From Neoechinorhynchus agilis (taxonomy: Eukaryota > Acanthocephala), in contig JBMGUZ010000026.1 in assembly GCA_051530055.1 (NCBI GenBank), positions 1 through 34,459 of the forward strand: a DNA stretch of 34,459 bases, read 5' to 3'. How positions within the stretch are numbered: the stretch's first letter is position 1; every line of letters starts with the position of its first letter. This document shows positions 18,443 through 27,933 of the stretch, one piece after another. Made by a program: the position numbers and the translations under genes. The notes beneath the pieces are model-generated. The model searched no databases, was not told where the DNA came from, and saw only the letters and a program-made list of their open reading frames with translations.

Positions 18443-20281
18443 TCAAGAGCTTCGCTTTAGAATTTTTCTTAACCTATTTGAGTTAAGGTCATCTTCTTGG
18501 TTAAATTTTAGCGCTCCAAATTCATCGATTGATCTTCCACAATCGTCTTCATCGATAGTTTCAGCGCATCGTTTCCGCGTGTTCTTGGATGCCTGTGATT
18601 TATTGCGGTCTTTTTCGACATCCATCAGGTTTCCCAAATGATCGATTGAACGGCCCCACCCATCGTTATCATCTTCAATGGCAGTTGAAGCGCTTTGCTG
18701 CCGACCGTCCATCGATCCATGTGATTGTTCGCCGTCTTTCTCGGTATAAATCAGCTCTCCAAACTGATCGATTGGACGGCCCCACCCATCTCTATCGTCT
18801 TCATTGGCAGTTGAAGCGCTTTGCTGCCGACCGTCCATCGATCCCTGTGATTGTTCGCCGTCTTTCTCGGTATAAATCAGCTCTCCAAACTGATCGATTG
18901 AACGGCCCCACCCATCGTTATCATCGTCATTGGCAGTTGAAGCGCTTTGCTGCCGACCGTCCATCGATCCCTGTGATTGTTCGCCGTCTTTCTCGGTATC
19001 AATCAGCTCTCAAAACTGATCGATTGAACGGCCCCACCCATCGTTATCATCGTCATTGGCAGTTGAAGCGCTATGCTGCCGACCGTCCATCGATCCTTGT
19101 GATTGTTCGCTGTCTTCCTCGAGATCCCTCAGCTTTCTAATTTCATCGATTGAATTTCCACAATCATCTTTATCATCTTCATCATCCGTTGGCGAACTTC
19201 GTTTTCTAATTTTCCTTAGGTTATGGTCGTCTTCTTGATCAAATTTTAGCGCTCCAAGTTCTTCGAGTGAACTTAACCAATCCCCTTCACCCTCTTCATT
19301 AATATTTCCTGCCGTTCGTTTACGGAATTCCTTTACTCTCAGCGAGTTATGTTCTTCAACTGTTGCTGTGTTTTGTTTTGTGATTCCTTTTATCCTCTGG
19401 GGTTCATATTTCTCTTCGACAATATTAACATCTTTTTGGATGTTTCCGTTTTGCCATTCGTTTTTGTTTCTAAATTCAATTATTTTCTGCGCATTATTTA
19501 AGATTTGGTCTTCGTTTGTAACAATTAATTGTTTCATTTCATTTGCGAATTCTTTGGCTTCAACCTTTCTCTCATTCCAAAGCATTTCGGAATCTTGATT
19601 TTGTACGACAGCTTCCATTTTTTATCGCTTTGACAGCGAAGCTCGGCTACGAATATTGACCATTCGCATTGATCGCTTTTAAAACACCTTTTGCGTTTTT
19701 TCTCCGAATCGATTTCAGTTTCATTATCTGACTTCCTTTTTCTTGATTCTCTGGCCACGTCTCTTGGTTCTTCAAATTCCTCGTCGATTTCCATTTCTTC
19801 ATTCACTGATTCTCCATTATCCTTGTCATTTTCATAAACTTCGAAACTCATCACTGATTGTATCGCCGGGAGCCGTTCTACAAATTTTATCATTTCATTT
19901 GAATGTTCCTCTTTCACCTTTCGCTTCATTCCATATCGTTCAATTCCATTTTCCATCGTCTTTTTTTAAATCTACTTTTTCATAATTCTTCATGTAGCTG
20001 CGGAAACTTTTCGCAATTTCCTTAATAATCTCATTAAAGCCGTCCGTTCCTGCCATTTCCGTTTCCTGTTCTGCTACTTCGATCACCTCAACGAATTGTG
20101 TCTGAATCGCCTTTTCCATTGAACTTTTTGTCGGTTCCTTTGCATGCTGCAATCTTCTACTCACCGCTGAACCAATAATGAAGCCAATCGCAAGCATCAT
20201 TATTGACGCCGAAGATATTGCCATCCGATCCATAATAGAATTATGATTTCGTGAGCATGTCTCCTCTATTTTCATGATCAT
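18443..20281 (-). CDS. Family X protein, copy 2 (membrane anchor, acidic/basic domain, 42-aa repeats)
   Basis: Read 5' to 3' on the minus strand: a short N-terminus; an anchor MDRMAISSASIMMLAIGFII followed by GSAVSRRL (about 20,230); a helical domain (EKAIQTQFVEVIEVAEQETE); an acidic block; a bipartite basic patch (ESRKRKSDN...EKKRKRC); a coiled coil (AKEFANEMKQLIVTNEDQIL); and the repeat region ending RLRKILKRSS. Four successive frames cover it, so this copy is interrupted a few times or uses unrecognised introns. Its anchor is complete, unlike copy 1. A single-span protein with a nuclear-type basic patch suggests an inner-nuclear-membrane or ER location, but that is speculation. The family is not recognised. 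Confidence 0.45.
18590..19140 (-). repeat. 126-bp coding minisatellite, four to five units
   Basis: The unit start CCGTCCATCG falls at 18,705, 18,831, 18,957 and 19,083, exactly 126 bp apart, with partial units at both ends. On the minus strand each unit encodes about 42 residues of the type GWGRSIDQFGELIYTEKDGE, then QSQGSMDGRQQSASTANDDD. The period is a multiple of three, and differences between units are substitutions, so the array has been kept in frame. Confidence 0.9.
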
Positions 20282-20480
20282 TTATCCTTCAAATAAACGC
20301 CGTTTAGCACTTACGATCTATCAGAAACATTTCAAATCACTTTGTTTGTAAGTAAGCTTCTATGACATTGCTTCGTCAGTTTCTGCCTTCCATCAGACGT
20401 TCGCGAAGAGCAGAACGTCGAAAGTTTGACTCGCTTCAGTTTGAGGTTATTAAATAAATGCCATGAGTTTCGTTTTGGAA

Positions 20481-21004
20481 GCGAAGATTCCAAAGGATGA
20501 AGACCATATAAATTCAGTGACTCCGCAGAAGCAAAACAAAGCGATGGATTTGAAAGTAATAAACTTGAATCATATTAAAAAAATAAAGATTTAAATTTTT
20601 AATTCTACATTTCTGTGATAATTAGTGACACTGGAAAAAACGGTTTGCCGAAGTTTTGTGCAACGAACTAAAATGAGACCATTACAAAACAAGATCTTTA
20701 AATACTAAGACAATTCAATAGGCATCATTTTCCACCCCACGTTCAAAAAAGCGTCTGTCGCTGTAAATAGTTCGTTGATTGTGACCGCTTTGAAAGCTCC
20801 TCGATATCCGGAGCGTATTCTTTAGGTATCTTCGATGTTGTTGATTTCTACCCACCTCCGTTCAGGAAAGGAGACCTCTGAAAATCGAAGTTTCTTGTGC
20901 TGGCTATTTTGATTATTAAAACAACAAACCTGGATCTTGTGAATCGTTTAGAACTTGGCATGGGACCACACTTAGAAAACTACAACATTCAAAAGAAGCC
21001 CTAG
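20481..21004. other. Unassigned stretch
   Basis: No supported gene or repeat between family X copy 2 and the small Cys/His frame. Confidence 0.4.
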
Positions 21005-21199
21005 CGCGACGGGTGGCTCTGTGTCCTTTACGAAGTCACAGAAGAGTTGCATTTCTGTTTTGGATGCGCAAAAGTTGAGAAGAGATTCCATCGAACGGCG
21101 TGCGGGAAAGATATCTTTTTGAAAACTCATCTCTCCATCATTACCAATGGTTGTGATGAATATTTCGAGGCCTCAGGTAGTATCCAGTACGGTTTGTAA
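21005..21199 (+). CDS. Small Cys/His-rich open frame, unassigned
   Basis: A 64-residue frame without an early Met contains HFCFGCAKVEKRFHRTACGK, a C-x2-C-x7-H-x3-C cluster that could bind zinc, then FLKTHLSIITNGCDEYFE. The preceding stop is at 21,002. It could be an exon or a relic of a zinc-finger (FLYWCH- or BED-like) protein from a transposase. The Cys/His spacing does not fit any one family well, so no name is given. Confidence 0.25.
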   Translation, partial: RDGWLCVLYEVTEELHFCFGCAKVEKRFHRTACGKDIFLKTHLSIITNGCDEYFEASGSIQYGL

Positions 21200-21419
21200 G
21201 TTTTATACGATGGAGAAATGTGTGGTAGAAATTGAAGACGAGGAAGAGAATGAAGGCACAGGTTTTTAAAATAGTTTAGAAGAAAAATTGCAGAACGTTG
21301 GATGTGAGCGTTGGGAGGATGGTGTTGTTATAAAAGTACTAAAGATCTTTGGATGGTAATCCAAAGAATCGGAGCCGTTTAAGAAGATAGAGCTCAATGG
21401 ACCCTTTTTGCAACTTGAT

Positions 21420-21725
21420 TGTTGTGTGTTTGTTCTACTTTAGATTTTCTTGAAAATGAAGACCAAGGATACGAACAGAGGAGACACGATTGATAGGAAA
21501 ATTAAGAAGCGGTTGATTGGAAGAGCTATTTGAGATTGATTGGAAGATTTCCAAGCATTTGGTTAAGGGAAAGACATTTAAAGGAGCAAAAACGCTTGAA
21601 CGTAAGAAAACTCCTTTGAAGTAATTGAGAGTCGATGAATGCGCAATGAATGTAAGATCATCCGCGTAAAAAGAAGTATTTTGAATAAGAAGAGGATGGA
21701 ATGGGGGTCCGCCATACAAAGAGCA
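21420..21725 (-). pseudogene. LINE reverse transcriptase fragment (YADD block)
   Basis: The minus frame contains SFYADDLTFIAHSSTLNYF, the catalytic YADD motif C of an RT palm, and ends INRVSSVRILGLHFQENLK, the motif D/E region typical of CR1/L2-like or RTE-like LINEs. This second block lines up with the start of the fragment at 31,320-31,640, so the two are probably one family. Upstream palm motifs and the endonuclease are absent. It ends about 90 bp from the 3' end of RPL23 on the same strand. Confidence 0.65.
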
Positions 21726-21811
21726 TGAAAAGAGTCGAAAACTTTAAAAGGTGGATCTGCGTACTCTTAAAACCCCTAGGAAAAACCGTTTTTTCTTCCA
21801 AAAGGTTAAAT

Positions 21812-22240
21812 TTACGCGACAGATTGGGCACATGAAGCGATTTTGGGCCACAGGTCAGCGCATTCTTTAGCCACAGGTCCAGTAATGGCTGATCCTTTCA
21901 TTTCTCCTTTTTCATTGACGATAACTCCTGCATTATCTTCAAAATAAATGAAAGTTCCATCTTTTCGTCTATAAGGTTTTCGTTGACGGATAACAACGGC
22001 CAACAGCACTTTTTTCCTCAGTTCCGGTTTTCCCTTTTTCACGGTAATCATGACGAGATCTCCAACACAAGCGGCCGGTAGACGATTGAGCCTAGCGCCC
22101 CATCCTCTGACGCTAATGATGAACATATTCTTAGCTCCAGTGTTATCGGCGCAATTGATGACGGCACCACTCGGTAGACCTAGAGATATCCGATACTTTT
22201 TATCCGAGATTCCACCCTTGTGAGCACGTTTCGAAGCCAT
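21812..22240 (-). CDS. RPL23: 60S ribosomal protein L23 (uL14)
   Basis: A 142-residue uninterrupted frame, full length for eukaryotic uL14 (about 140). It carries the hallmark blocks [46 protein letters not shown] and [20 protein letters not shown], then [17 protein letters not shown]. uL14 sits at the large-subunit interface, contacting the sarcin-ricin region and eIF6. The start is chosen from the conserved N-terminus (MASKR...). It is intronless here, whereas many animals have introns in this gene; a retrocopy is possible, but the perfect frame and the shared compact promoter with PBX favour the working gene. Confidence 0.97.
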   Translation of the reverse strand: MASKRAHKGGISDKKYRISLGLPSGAVINCADNTGAKNMFIISVRGWGARLNRLPAACVGDLVMITVKKGKPELRKKVLLAVVIRQRKPYRRKDGTFIYFEDNAGVIVNEKGEMKGSAITGPVAKECADLWPKIASCAQSVA

Positions 22241-22305
22241 TGTTTTTTTTTGTTGGAACGCGAAAAGAGAACGAAGCGATCGTGTGACGCGGAAGAACAG
22301 TCAAA
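22241..22305. promoter_or_regulatory. Head-to-head (bidirectional) promoter of RPL23 and PBX
   Basis: Only 65 bp separate the RPL23 ATG (minus) from the first PBX ATG (plus). Any core promoters must lie in this gap or inside the first codons. A T-run just upstream of the RPL23 ATG gives an A-rich leader. No TATA box is visible. Confidence 0.6.
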
Positions 22306-25300
22306 ATGACGTCACGTGCGTCTTTGTGGTGTCATCGAAACACCGTTGAAATGGGAAAAAAGCACAATATGCAATCGACGGACTGGTCCAAGGCACTTTT
22401 GTCAATTACACAACAAGCGCTCGAACAGGCGCAAGAGAGCAAACAAGCGCTCAATAAACATCCACTTAAACCATTGCTTTATCAGGTTTTGTGTGAACTC
22501 AAACGATCCGCAACTCCACAAGTCGATCTGGGTCCTTTTGATTCCGATGTCGATGAACAGCTCGTACGTCTTGATACAATGCTCATCGCCGAAGGTGTAG
22601 CTCTTCCGGACGTTGGAAACAGTATTTGTGCCTTTGAAAGCAGGAGGGTCGAGTCTAGGCATGCTTTTCGAGAAATTAAAGTTTTCTTATTTGGAAACGC
22701 ACAGGAGGTTTATTTCATCAGAATAGCGATTTTTGTTACATGTTCAAGTCTCGGGTTTTTCTTTTCGAGAATTTAAACTTTTGTTTTTGAAAACGCAGAG
22801 GTTTCATCAGAATCGCGATTTTTGTTTTATGTTCCAGTCTCGGTTTTTTTTCGAGAATTTAAAGTTTGGTCATGAAAATGTCTAGTTGGTTTCTTCTATC
22901 AGAAGCGCGATTTTTGTTTTATGTTCGAATCTCGCTGTTTCTGAAGAAATTAGAGCTCGTCCCTTAATGGAGATTGGTCTCAGAATCGCGAGTTTTGTTG
23001 ATTTGTTTACGTTCGATTCCCACTGTTTTCTTTTCGAGAAATAAGACATCGTTCTTTAGTGGGGGTTGGTCCCAGAATCGCGAGTTTTGTTGATTTGTTT
23101 ACGTTCGATTCCCACTGTTTTCTTTTCGCGAAATTAGACCTCGTTCTTTAATGGGGTTTGGTCCCAGTCCCAGAATCATGAGTTTTGTTGATTTGTTTAC
23201 GTTTGATTCTCGCTGTTTTCTTTTCGAGAAATTAGACCTCGTTCTTTAATGGGGTTTGGTCCCAGAATCGCGAGTTTTGTTGATTTGTTTACGTTCGATT
23301 CTCGCTCTTTTCTTTAAAGAAATTAGAGCTCGTTCTTTAATGGGGTTTGGTCTCAGAATCGCGAGTTTTGTTGATTTGTTTATGTTCGAATCTCGCTGTT
23401 TCTGAAGAAATTAGAGCTCGTTCCTTAATGGAGATTGGTCTCAGAATCATGAGTTTTGTTGATTTGTTTACGTTTGATTCTCGCTGTTTTCTTTGAGAAA
23501 TTAGACATCGTTCTTTAATGGGGTTTGGTCCCAGAATCGCGAGTGTTGTTGATTTGTTTACGTTCGATTCTCGCTGTTTCTGAAGAAATTAGAGCTCGTC
23601 CCTTAATGGAGATTGGTCTCAGAATCATGAGTTTTGTTGATTTGTTTACGTTTGATTCTCGCTGTTTTCTTTTCGAGAAATTAGACATCGTTCTTTAATG
23701 GGGTTTGGTCCCAGAATCGCGAGTGTTGTTGATTTGTTTACGTTCGATTCTCGCTGTTTTCTTTGAAGAAATTAGAGCTCGTTCTTTAATGGGGGTTGGT
23801 CCCAGAATCACGAGTTTTGTTGATTTGTTTACGTTCGATTATCGCTGTTTTCTTTGAAGAAATTAGAGCTCGTTCTCTAATGGGGATTGGTCTCAGAATC
23901 GCGAGTTTTGTTGACTTGTTTACGTTCGATTCTCGCTGCTTCTGAAGAAATTAGACCTCGTTCTTTAATTGGGGTTAGTCCCAGAATCATGAGTTTTGTT
24001 GATTTGTTTACGTTTGATTCTCGCTGTTTTCTTTTCGAGAAATTAGACATCGTTCTTTAATGGGGTTTGGTCCCAGAATCGCGAGTTTTGTTGATTTGTT
24101 TACGTTCGATTCTCGCTCTTTTCTTTGAAGAAATTAGAGCTCGTTCTTTAATGGGGTTTGGTCTCAGAATCGCGAGTTTTGTTGATTTGTTTATGTTCGA
24201 ATCTCGCTGTTTCTGAAGAAATTAGAGCTCGTTCCTTAATGGAGATTGGTCTCAGAATCATGAGTTTTGTTGATTTGTTTACGTTTGATTCTCGCTGTTT
24301 TCTTTTCGAGAAATTAGACATCGTTCTTTAATGGGGTTTGGTCCCAGAATCGCGAGTGTTGTTGATTTGTTTACGTTCGATTCTCGCTGTTTCTGAAGAA
24401 ATTAGAGCTCGTCCCTTAATGGAGATTGGTCTCAGAATCATGAGTTTTGTTGATTTGTTTACGTTTGATTCTCGCTGTTTTCTTTTCGAGAAATTAGACA
24501 TCGTTCTTTAATGGGGTTTGGTCCCAGAATCGCGAGTGTTGTTGATTTGTTTACGTTCGATTCTCGCTGTTTTCTTTAAAGAAATTAGAGCTCGTTCTTT
24601 AATGGGGGTTGGTCCCAGAATCACGAGTTTTGTTGATTTGTTTACGTTCGATTATCGCTGTTTTCTTTGAAGAAATTAGAGCTCGTTCTCTAATGGGGAT
24701 TGGTCTCAGAATCGCGAGTTTTGTTGACTTGTTTACGTTCGATTCTCGCTGCTTCTGAAGAAATTAGACCTCGTTCTTTAATTGGGGTTAGTCCCAGAAT
24801 CATGAGTTTTGTTGATTTGTTTACGTTTGATTCTCGCTGTTTTCTTTTCGAGAAATTAGACATCGTTCTTTAATGGGGTTTGGTCCCAGAATCGCGAGTT
24901 TTGTTGATTTGTTTACGTTCGATTCTCGCTCTTTTCTTTGAAGAAATTAGAGCTCGTTCTTTAATGGGGTTTGGTCTCAGAATCGCGAGTTTTGTTGATT
25001 TGTTTATGTTCGAATCTCGCTGTTTCTGAAGAAATTAGAGCTCGTTCCTTAATGGAGATTGGTCTCAGAATCGCGAGTTTTGTTGATTTGTTTACGTTCG
25101 ATTCTCGCTGTTTCTGAAGAAATTAGAGCTCGTCCCTTAATGGAGATTGGTCTCAGAATCGCGAGTTTTGTTTATTTGTTTACGTTTGATTCTCGCTGTT
25201 TTCTTTTCGAGAAATTAGACCTCGTTCTTTAATGGGGTTTGGTCCCAGAATCGCGAGTGTTGTTGATTTGTTTACGTTCGATTCTCGCTGTTTTCTTTGA

Positions 25301-27145
25301 AGAAATTAGAGCTCGTTCCTTAATGGAGATTGGTCTCAGAATCGCGAGTTTTGTTGATTTGTTTACGTTCGATTCTCGCTGTTTTCTTTGAAGAAATTAG
25401 AGCTCGTTCTTTAATTGGGGTTAGTCCCAGAATCATGAGTTTTGTTGATTTGTTTACGTTCGATTATCGCTGTTTTCTTTGAAGAAATTAGACTTCGTTC
25501 TCTAATGGGGTTTGGTCTCAGAACCGCGAGTTTGTACGTTTCTCATACAGAAATGCCGAGGTTTCGAACTTTAGTGAATTTTGGGATAATTTTTTTTACT
25601 TATTTTTTGTTGAAAAGATAATTCATTGTTATTTGTTGATAGGAGTGATAAATGAAATTAAGATTTTATTGGATATTTCGATCTGCTATCTCGGATAAGA
25701 TCCGAGATACGAAAATGCTCCTTGAAGATAGGAGTTATTAGTTTCAATTTTGAGATGGAATGGAATTCCGGTTAAGCGCAGGATTCACTATAATTTTAGA
25801 TCGAAAATCACGAATACGAGAAATGCTTTAATTAGGAGCGGGAAATCTAAATAATTTTACATTTTTATAAATCATTTTCGCATTCTGAGACATTATCAAT
25901 CTTTTCAAACCATTTCGAAAACTGTGATTTTTAATCTGAGATTGATAGAAAAAGTAATAGGACGATGACGTCTAAACTGAAAATGTTTTAAGTATCGATT
26001 ATTTTTCTTAAAACCGCAGTGCACGAATCGTCCATTTTATTGGGATCTTCCAAAAAATTTCCGTCAATTATCAACTATTATTGTTGTACAAAAAAAGCTA
26101 AAGTATGTTTCGAATTGCGGATCATTAGCGTATTATGCGGCTCTTTTTAAGGTTAAATTGGAAAAAAACCCAGGTTGATCTACAACCTTTTTTCCTTAAA
26201 TTTGTAATTCGATCGAGTTTTTCCTTCGAGGGGTTCATTTTCTCTACACATCGAGTTTTTCCCTCCTCGAGATTTGATAGCTACTAATAAGGAGGTTGAG
26301 GCCTCGAAAATTTTCATGTTTACAAATCTCGAGGAAGGAAAACTCGCCGTATAGATTAAATTTATAGATTTAAAATCGATCTCACAACTGAACCACTGCT
26401 ATAATAACAAGACATTGGAGAGTGCGGACGTTGCTGCTTCCTTAGAAACCACTGAGGAATATAGAGCGAAACTTGAACAAATTCGAACGGTGTACCGCCG
26501 TGAGCTAGAAAAGTACGAACAAGCTTGTAACGAGTTCTGTACTCACGTTCTGAATCTTTTGCGGGAACAAGCAACAACACGGCCAATTGGAGATGTGGAA
26601 ATTGACCGAATGGTTCAAATAATCCGAAAGCGGTTCGCTCGAATTCAAGTTCAACTTAAACAAAATACATGTGAAGCCATAATGATGCTACGGTCTCGAC
26701 TTTTGGATGCTAGACGTAAGCGTAAGAATTTTGGACGACAAGCGACTGAAATTTTAAACGAATATTTTTATTCCCATTTATGACGGTGTGGATCACTCGA
26801 GTACTCTTCTAAAGACGATCCATACTTGTAAGTAATCCATACCCGAGCGAACAAGCGAAAGAAGAACTAGCTCGTAAGTGCGGCATTACAGTAAGTCAAG
26901 TTAGTAATTGGTTCGGAAACAAAAGGATTCGGTACAAGAAGAATATTGGGAAAAATGATCCTAATTTTTACAAGTACGCCACTGGTGTTGCTAACAATTG
27001 CGGCAATAATGCGGATATTGGCAGTGGAGATGGACGTAGATCGAGTTCACCAATGAAAGATACCGTTGAGTCTTCGACTAACTCAGTTCTTAATGGATCG
27101 CCGTCTTTAAATGACCGAAGAAGTAACGATTCGGCAGATAGATGA
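22306..27145 (+). CDS. PBX: PBX/extradenticle TALE homeobox transcription factor (three exons)
   Basis: Exon 1 (22,306-22,611) encodes the PBC-A region ([49 protein letters not shown]). Exon 2 (about 26,430-26,780) encodes PBC-B ([62 protein letters not shown]) and the homeodomain start ([20 protein letters not shown]). Exon 3 (26,831-27,145) gives the TALE loop [17 protein letters not shown] and helix 3 [18 protein letters not shown], then a short Ser/Asn-rich tail. The total is about 323 residues against about 430 in vertebrate PBX1. PBX partners Hox and MEIS proteins on DNA. Intron 1 is a 3.8-kb satellite; intron 2 is non-canonical. AATAAA follows at 27,369. Confidence 0.92.
22307..22318. 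promoter_or_regulatory. CRE plus E-box overlapping the first PBX ATG
   Basis: TGACGTCACGTG combines a perfect palindromic cAMP-response element (22,307-22,314) with a CACGTG E-box (22,313-22,318). Both are established binding motifs for ATF/CREB and Myc/USF-type factors. Its overlap with the first ATG suggests that translation may begin at a later Met (22,351 or 22,369). Confidence 0.5.
22670..25545 (+). repeat. Intronic satellite, about 90-bp monomer, about 30 copies, 813-bp higher-order repeat
   Basis: Monomers follow the pattern TTAATGGGGTTTGGTCCCAG, AATCGCGAGTTTTGTTGATT, TGTTTACGTTCGATTCTCGC, TGTTTTCTT, then GAAGAAATTAGAGCTC or CGAGAAATTAGACATC. Two monomer types tend to alternate. Marker variants (for example GACCTCGTTCTTTAATTGGG) recur at 23,954 and 24,767, an 813-bp period of about nine monomers. 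Units at the left edge (22,670-22,920) are diverged, as is common at array borders. The array lies wholly inside PBX intron 1. Confidence 0.95.
25546..26424 (+). other. Unique part of PBX intron 1
   Basis: AT-rich sequence. It contains a perfect 9-bp hairpin (ATCTCGGAT-AAG-ATCCGAGAT, 25,688-25,708) and the foldback listed at 26,240-26,355. No coding segment is supported. Confidence 0.6.
26240..26355. repeat. Foldback element, about 115 bp, near the 3' end of PBX intron 1
   Basis: CGAGTTTTTCCCTCCTCGAG plus ATTTG is mirrored by CAAAT plus CTCGAGGAAGGAAAACTCG, with weaker symmetry outward (TCTCTAC/GTATAGA). Arms are about 25-35 nt. Size and form are like the foldback at 2,642-2,753, but the sequence is unrelated. 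It ends about 70 bp before exon 2. Confidence 0.65.
26781..26832 (+). other. Non-GT/AG 50-nt intron inside the PBX homeodomain
   Basis: Exon 2 runs in frame to TTCCCATTTA and then meets TGA. The homeodomain resumes 50 nt later at AATCCATACCCG. No GT donor lies between helix 1 and the stop. Workable junctions are TTA|TGAC...TTGTA|AGT (restores the conserved Ser; sliding by 1-2 nt gives AT-GT or TA-TG) or TTATG|ACGG...TAAG|T (AC-AG, Ser replaced by Cys). GTGGATC and GATCCAT inside can pair as a stem. Confidence 0.65.
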
Positions 27146-27933
27146 AAAACTTAAGTAATCAGATTAAGTTTGAAAAATGGCTCTGTTTTGAAAAACGAGC
27201 CTGAAACTTTTGATTGACTGATGAGAATTATTGCAATCGCGTGTTTTTCCGAACCAAATACGGACATTTGCCCAATTCACATCATGTCCAATATTTTATA
27301 TTTGTTTTTCTGTTTTCATTAACGAACAGCTCTATAAAATGCGAATGCTACTTGAGGTTTAGAGCTTAAATAAAAATTCTAAAATATTTTTTCGACTGAC
27401 TATTTTTACTGAGCGGTCTCTTTGATTTTTTTTCGACCATAAATCCAATTTTGTTGATAAGATTTAAGATTTTTCGCGTTTGCTCTTATGATTCTATTTG
27501 AAAACTGAACTTGCATTCTATTTGAAGATTGAATTATTCATGTTTTTATGGAGGAAAATTAAAGGAATTTATAAAATCCAATATTTCGAAGCCACAAACT
27601 CGTGCCTCTATCTTTACATTTTCAACTTTTGTTTAAAGAATAACAACGTGTGCTTACAACTGTGAATATTCATTGTATTTTTCTCAATTTCGTATTTTTT
27701 AATTAGAAGAAATTCGAACATTTTTATTCGTTTCATAGTAAAGTTTATATTAATGATTTTGTACAATTTTCGATTTCGAACGCTAAAAGTTCCGATGGGA
27801 ATGGCATGTCCATTGCCTCAGGGATGCATCCAATATTCGTTTATGGAAAGGCGAAATTCGAGTAAGAGCTATAAAATATAGCTTTAATTTGAAAAACGAA
27901 AAAATTATGCCTTTCTCATTCGAAACATTTTAG
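27146..27933. other. PBX 3' region and intergenic spacer before MTPAP
   Basis: Contains AATAAA at 27,369-27,374. Otherwise AT-rich with no supported gene. Confidence 0.5.

Larger units (their letters stand above)
18361..20480 (-). repeat. Dispersed repeat family X, copy 2
   Basis: The longest VNTR version of the family. The 3'-edge palindrome TAGATTAATCTA is at 18,368-18,379, preceded by a flank unrelated to that of copies 1 and 3, which places the element edge at about CATCTTAG. The 5' side differs from copies 1 and 3 just above the membrane anchor, then shares GAGCAGAACGTCGAAAGTTT with copy 1. Confidence 0.75.

Noticed and set aside
21812-22240. RPL23 as a processed pseudogene
   Set aside because: Intronless, but the frame is perfect, key residues are all kept, no poly(A) tract or target duplication is evident, and it has a compact divergent promoter.
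22670-25545. CRISPR array or similar repeat-spacer system
   Set aside because: Monomers are contiguous with no unique spacers, and the setting is a metazoan intron; this is a satellite.
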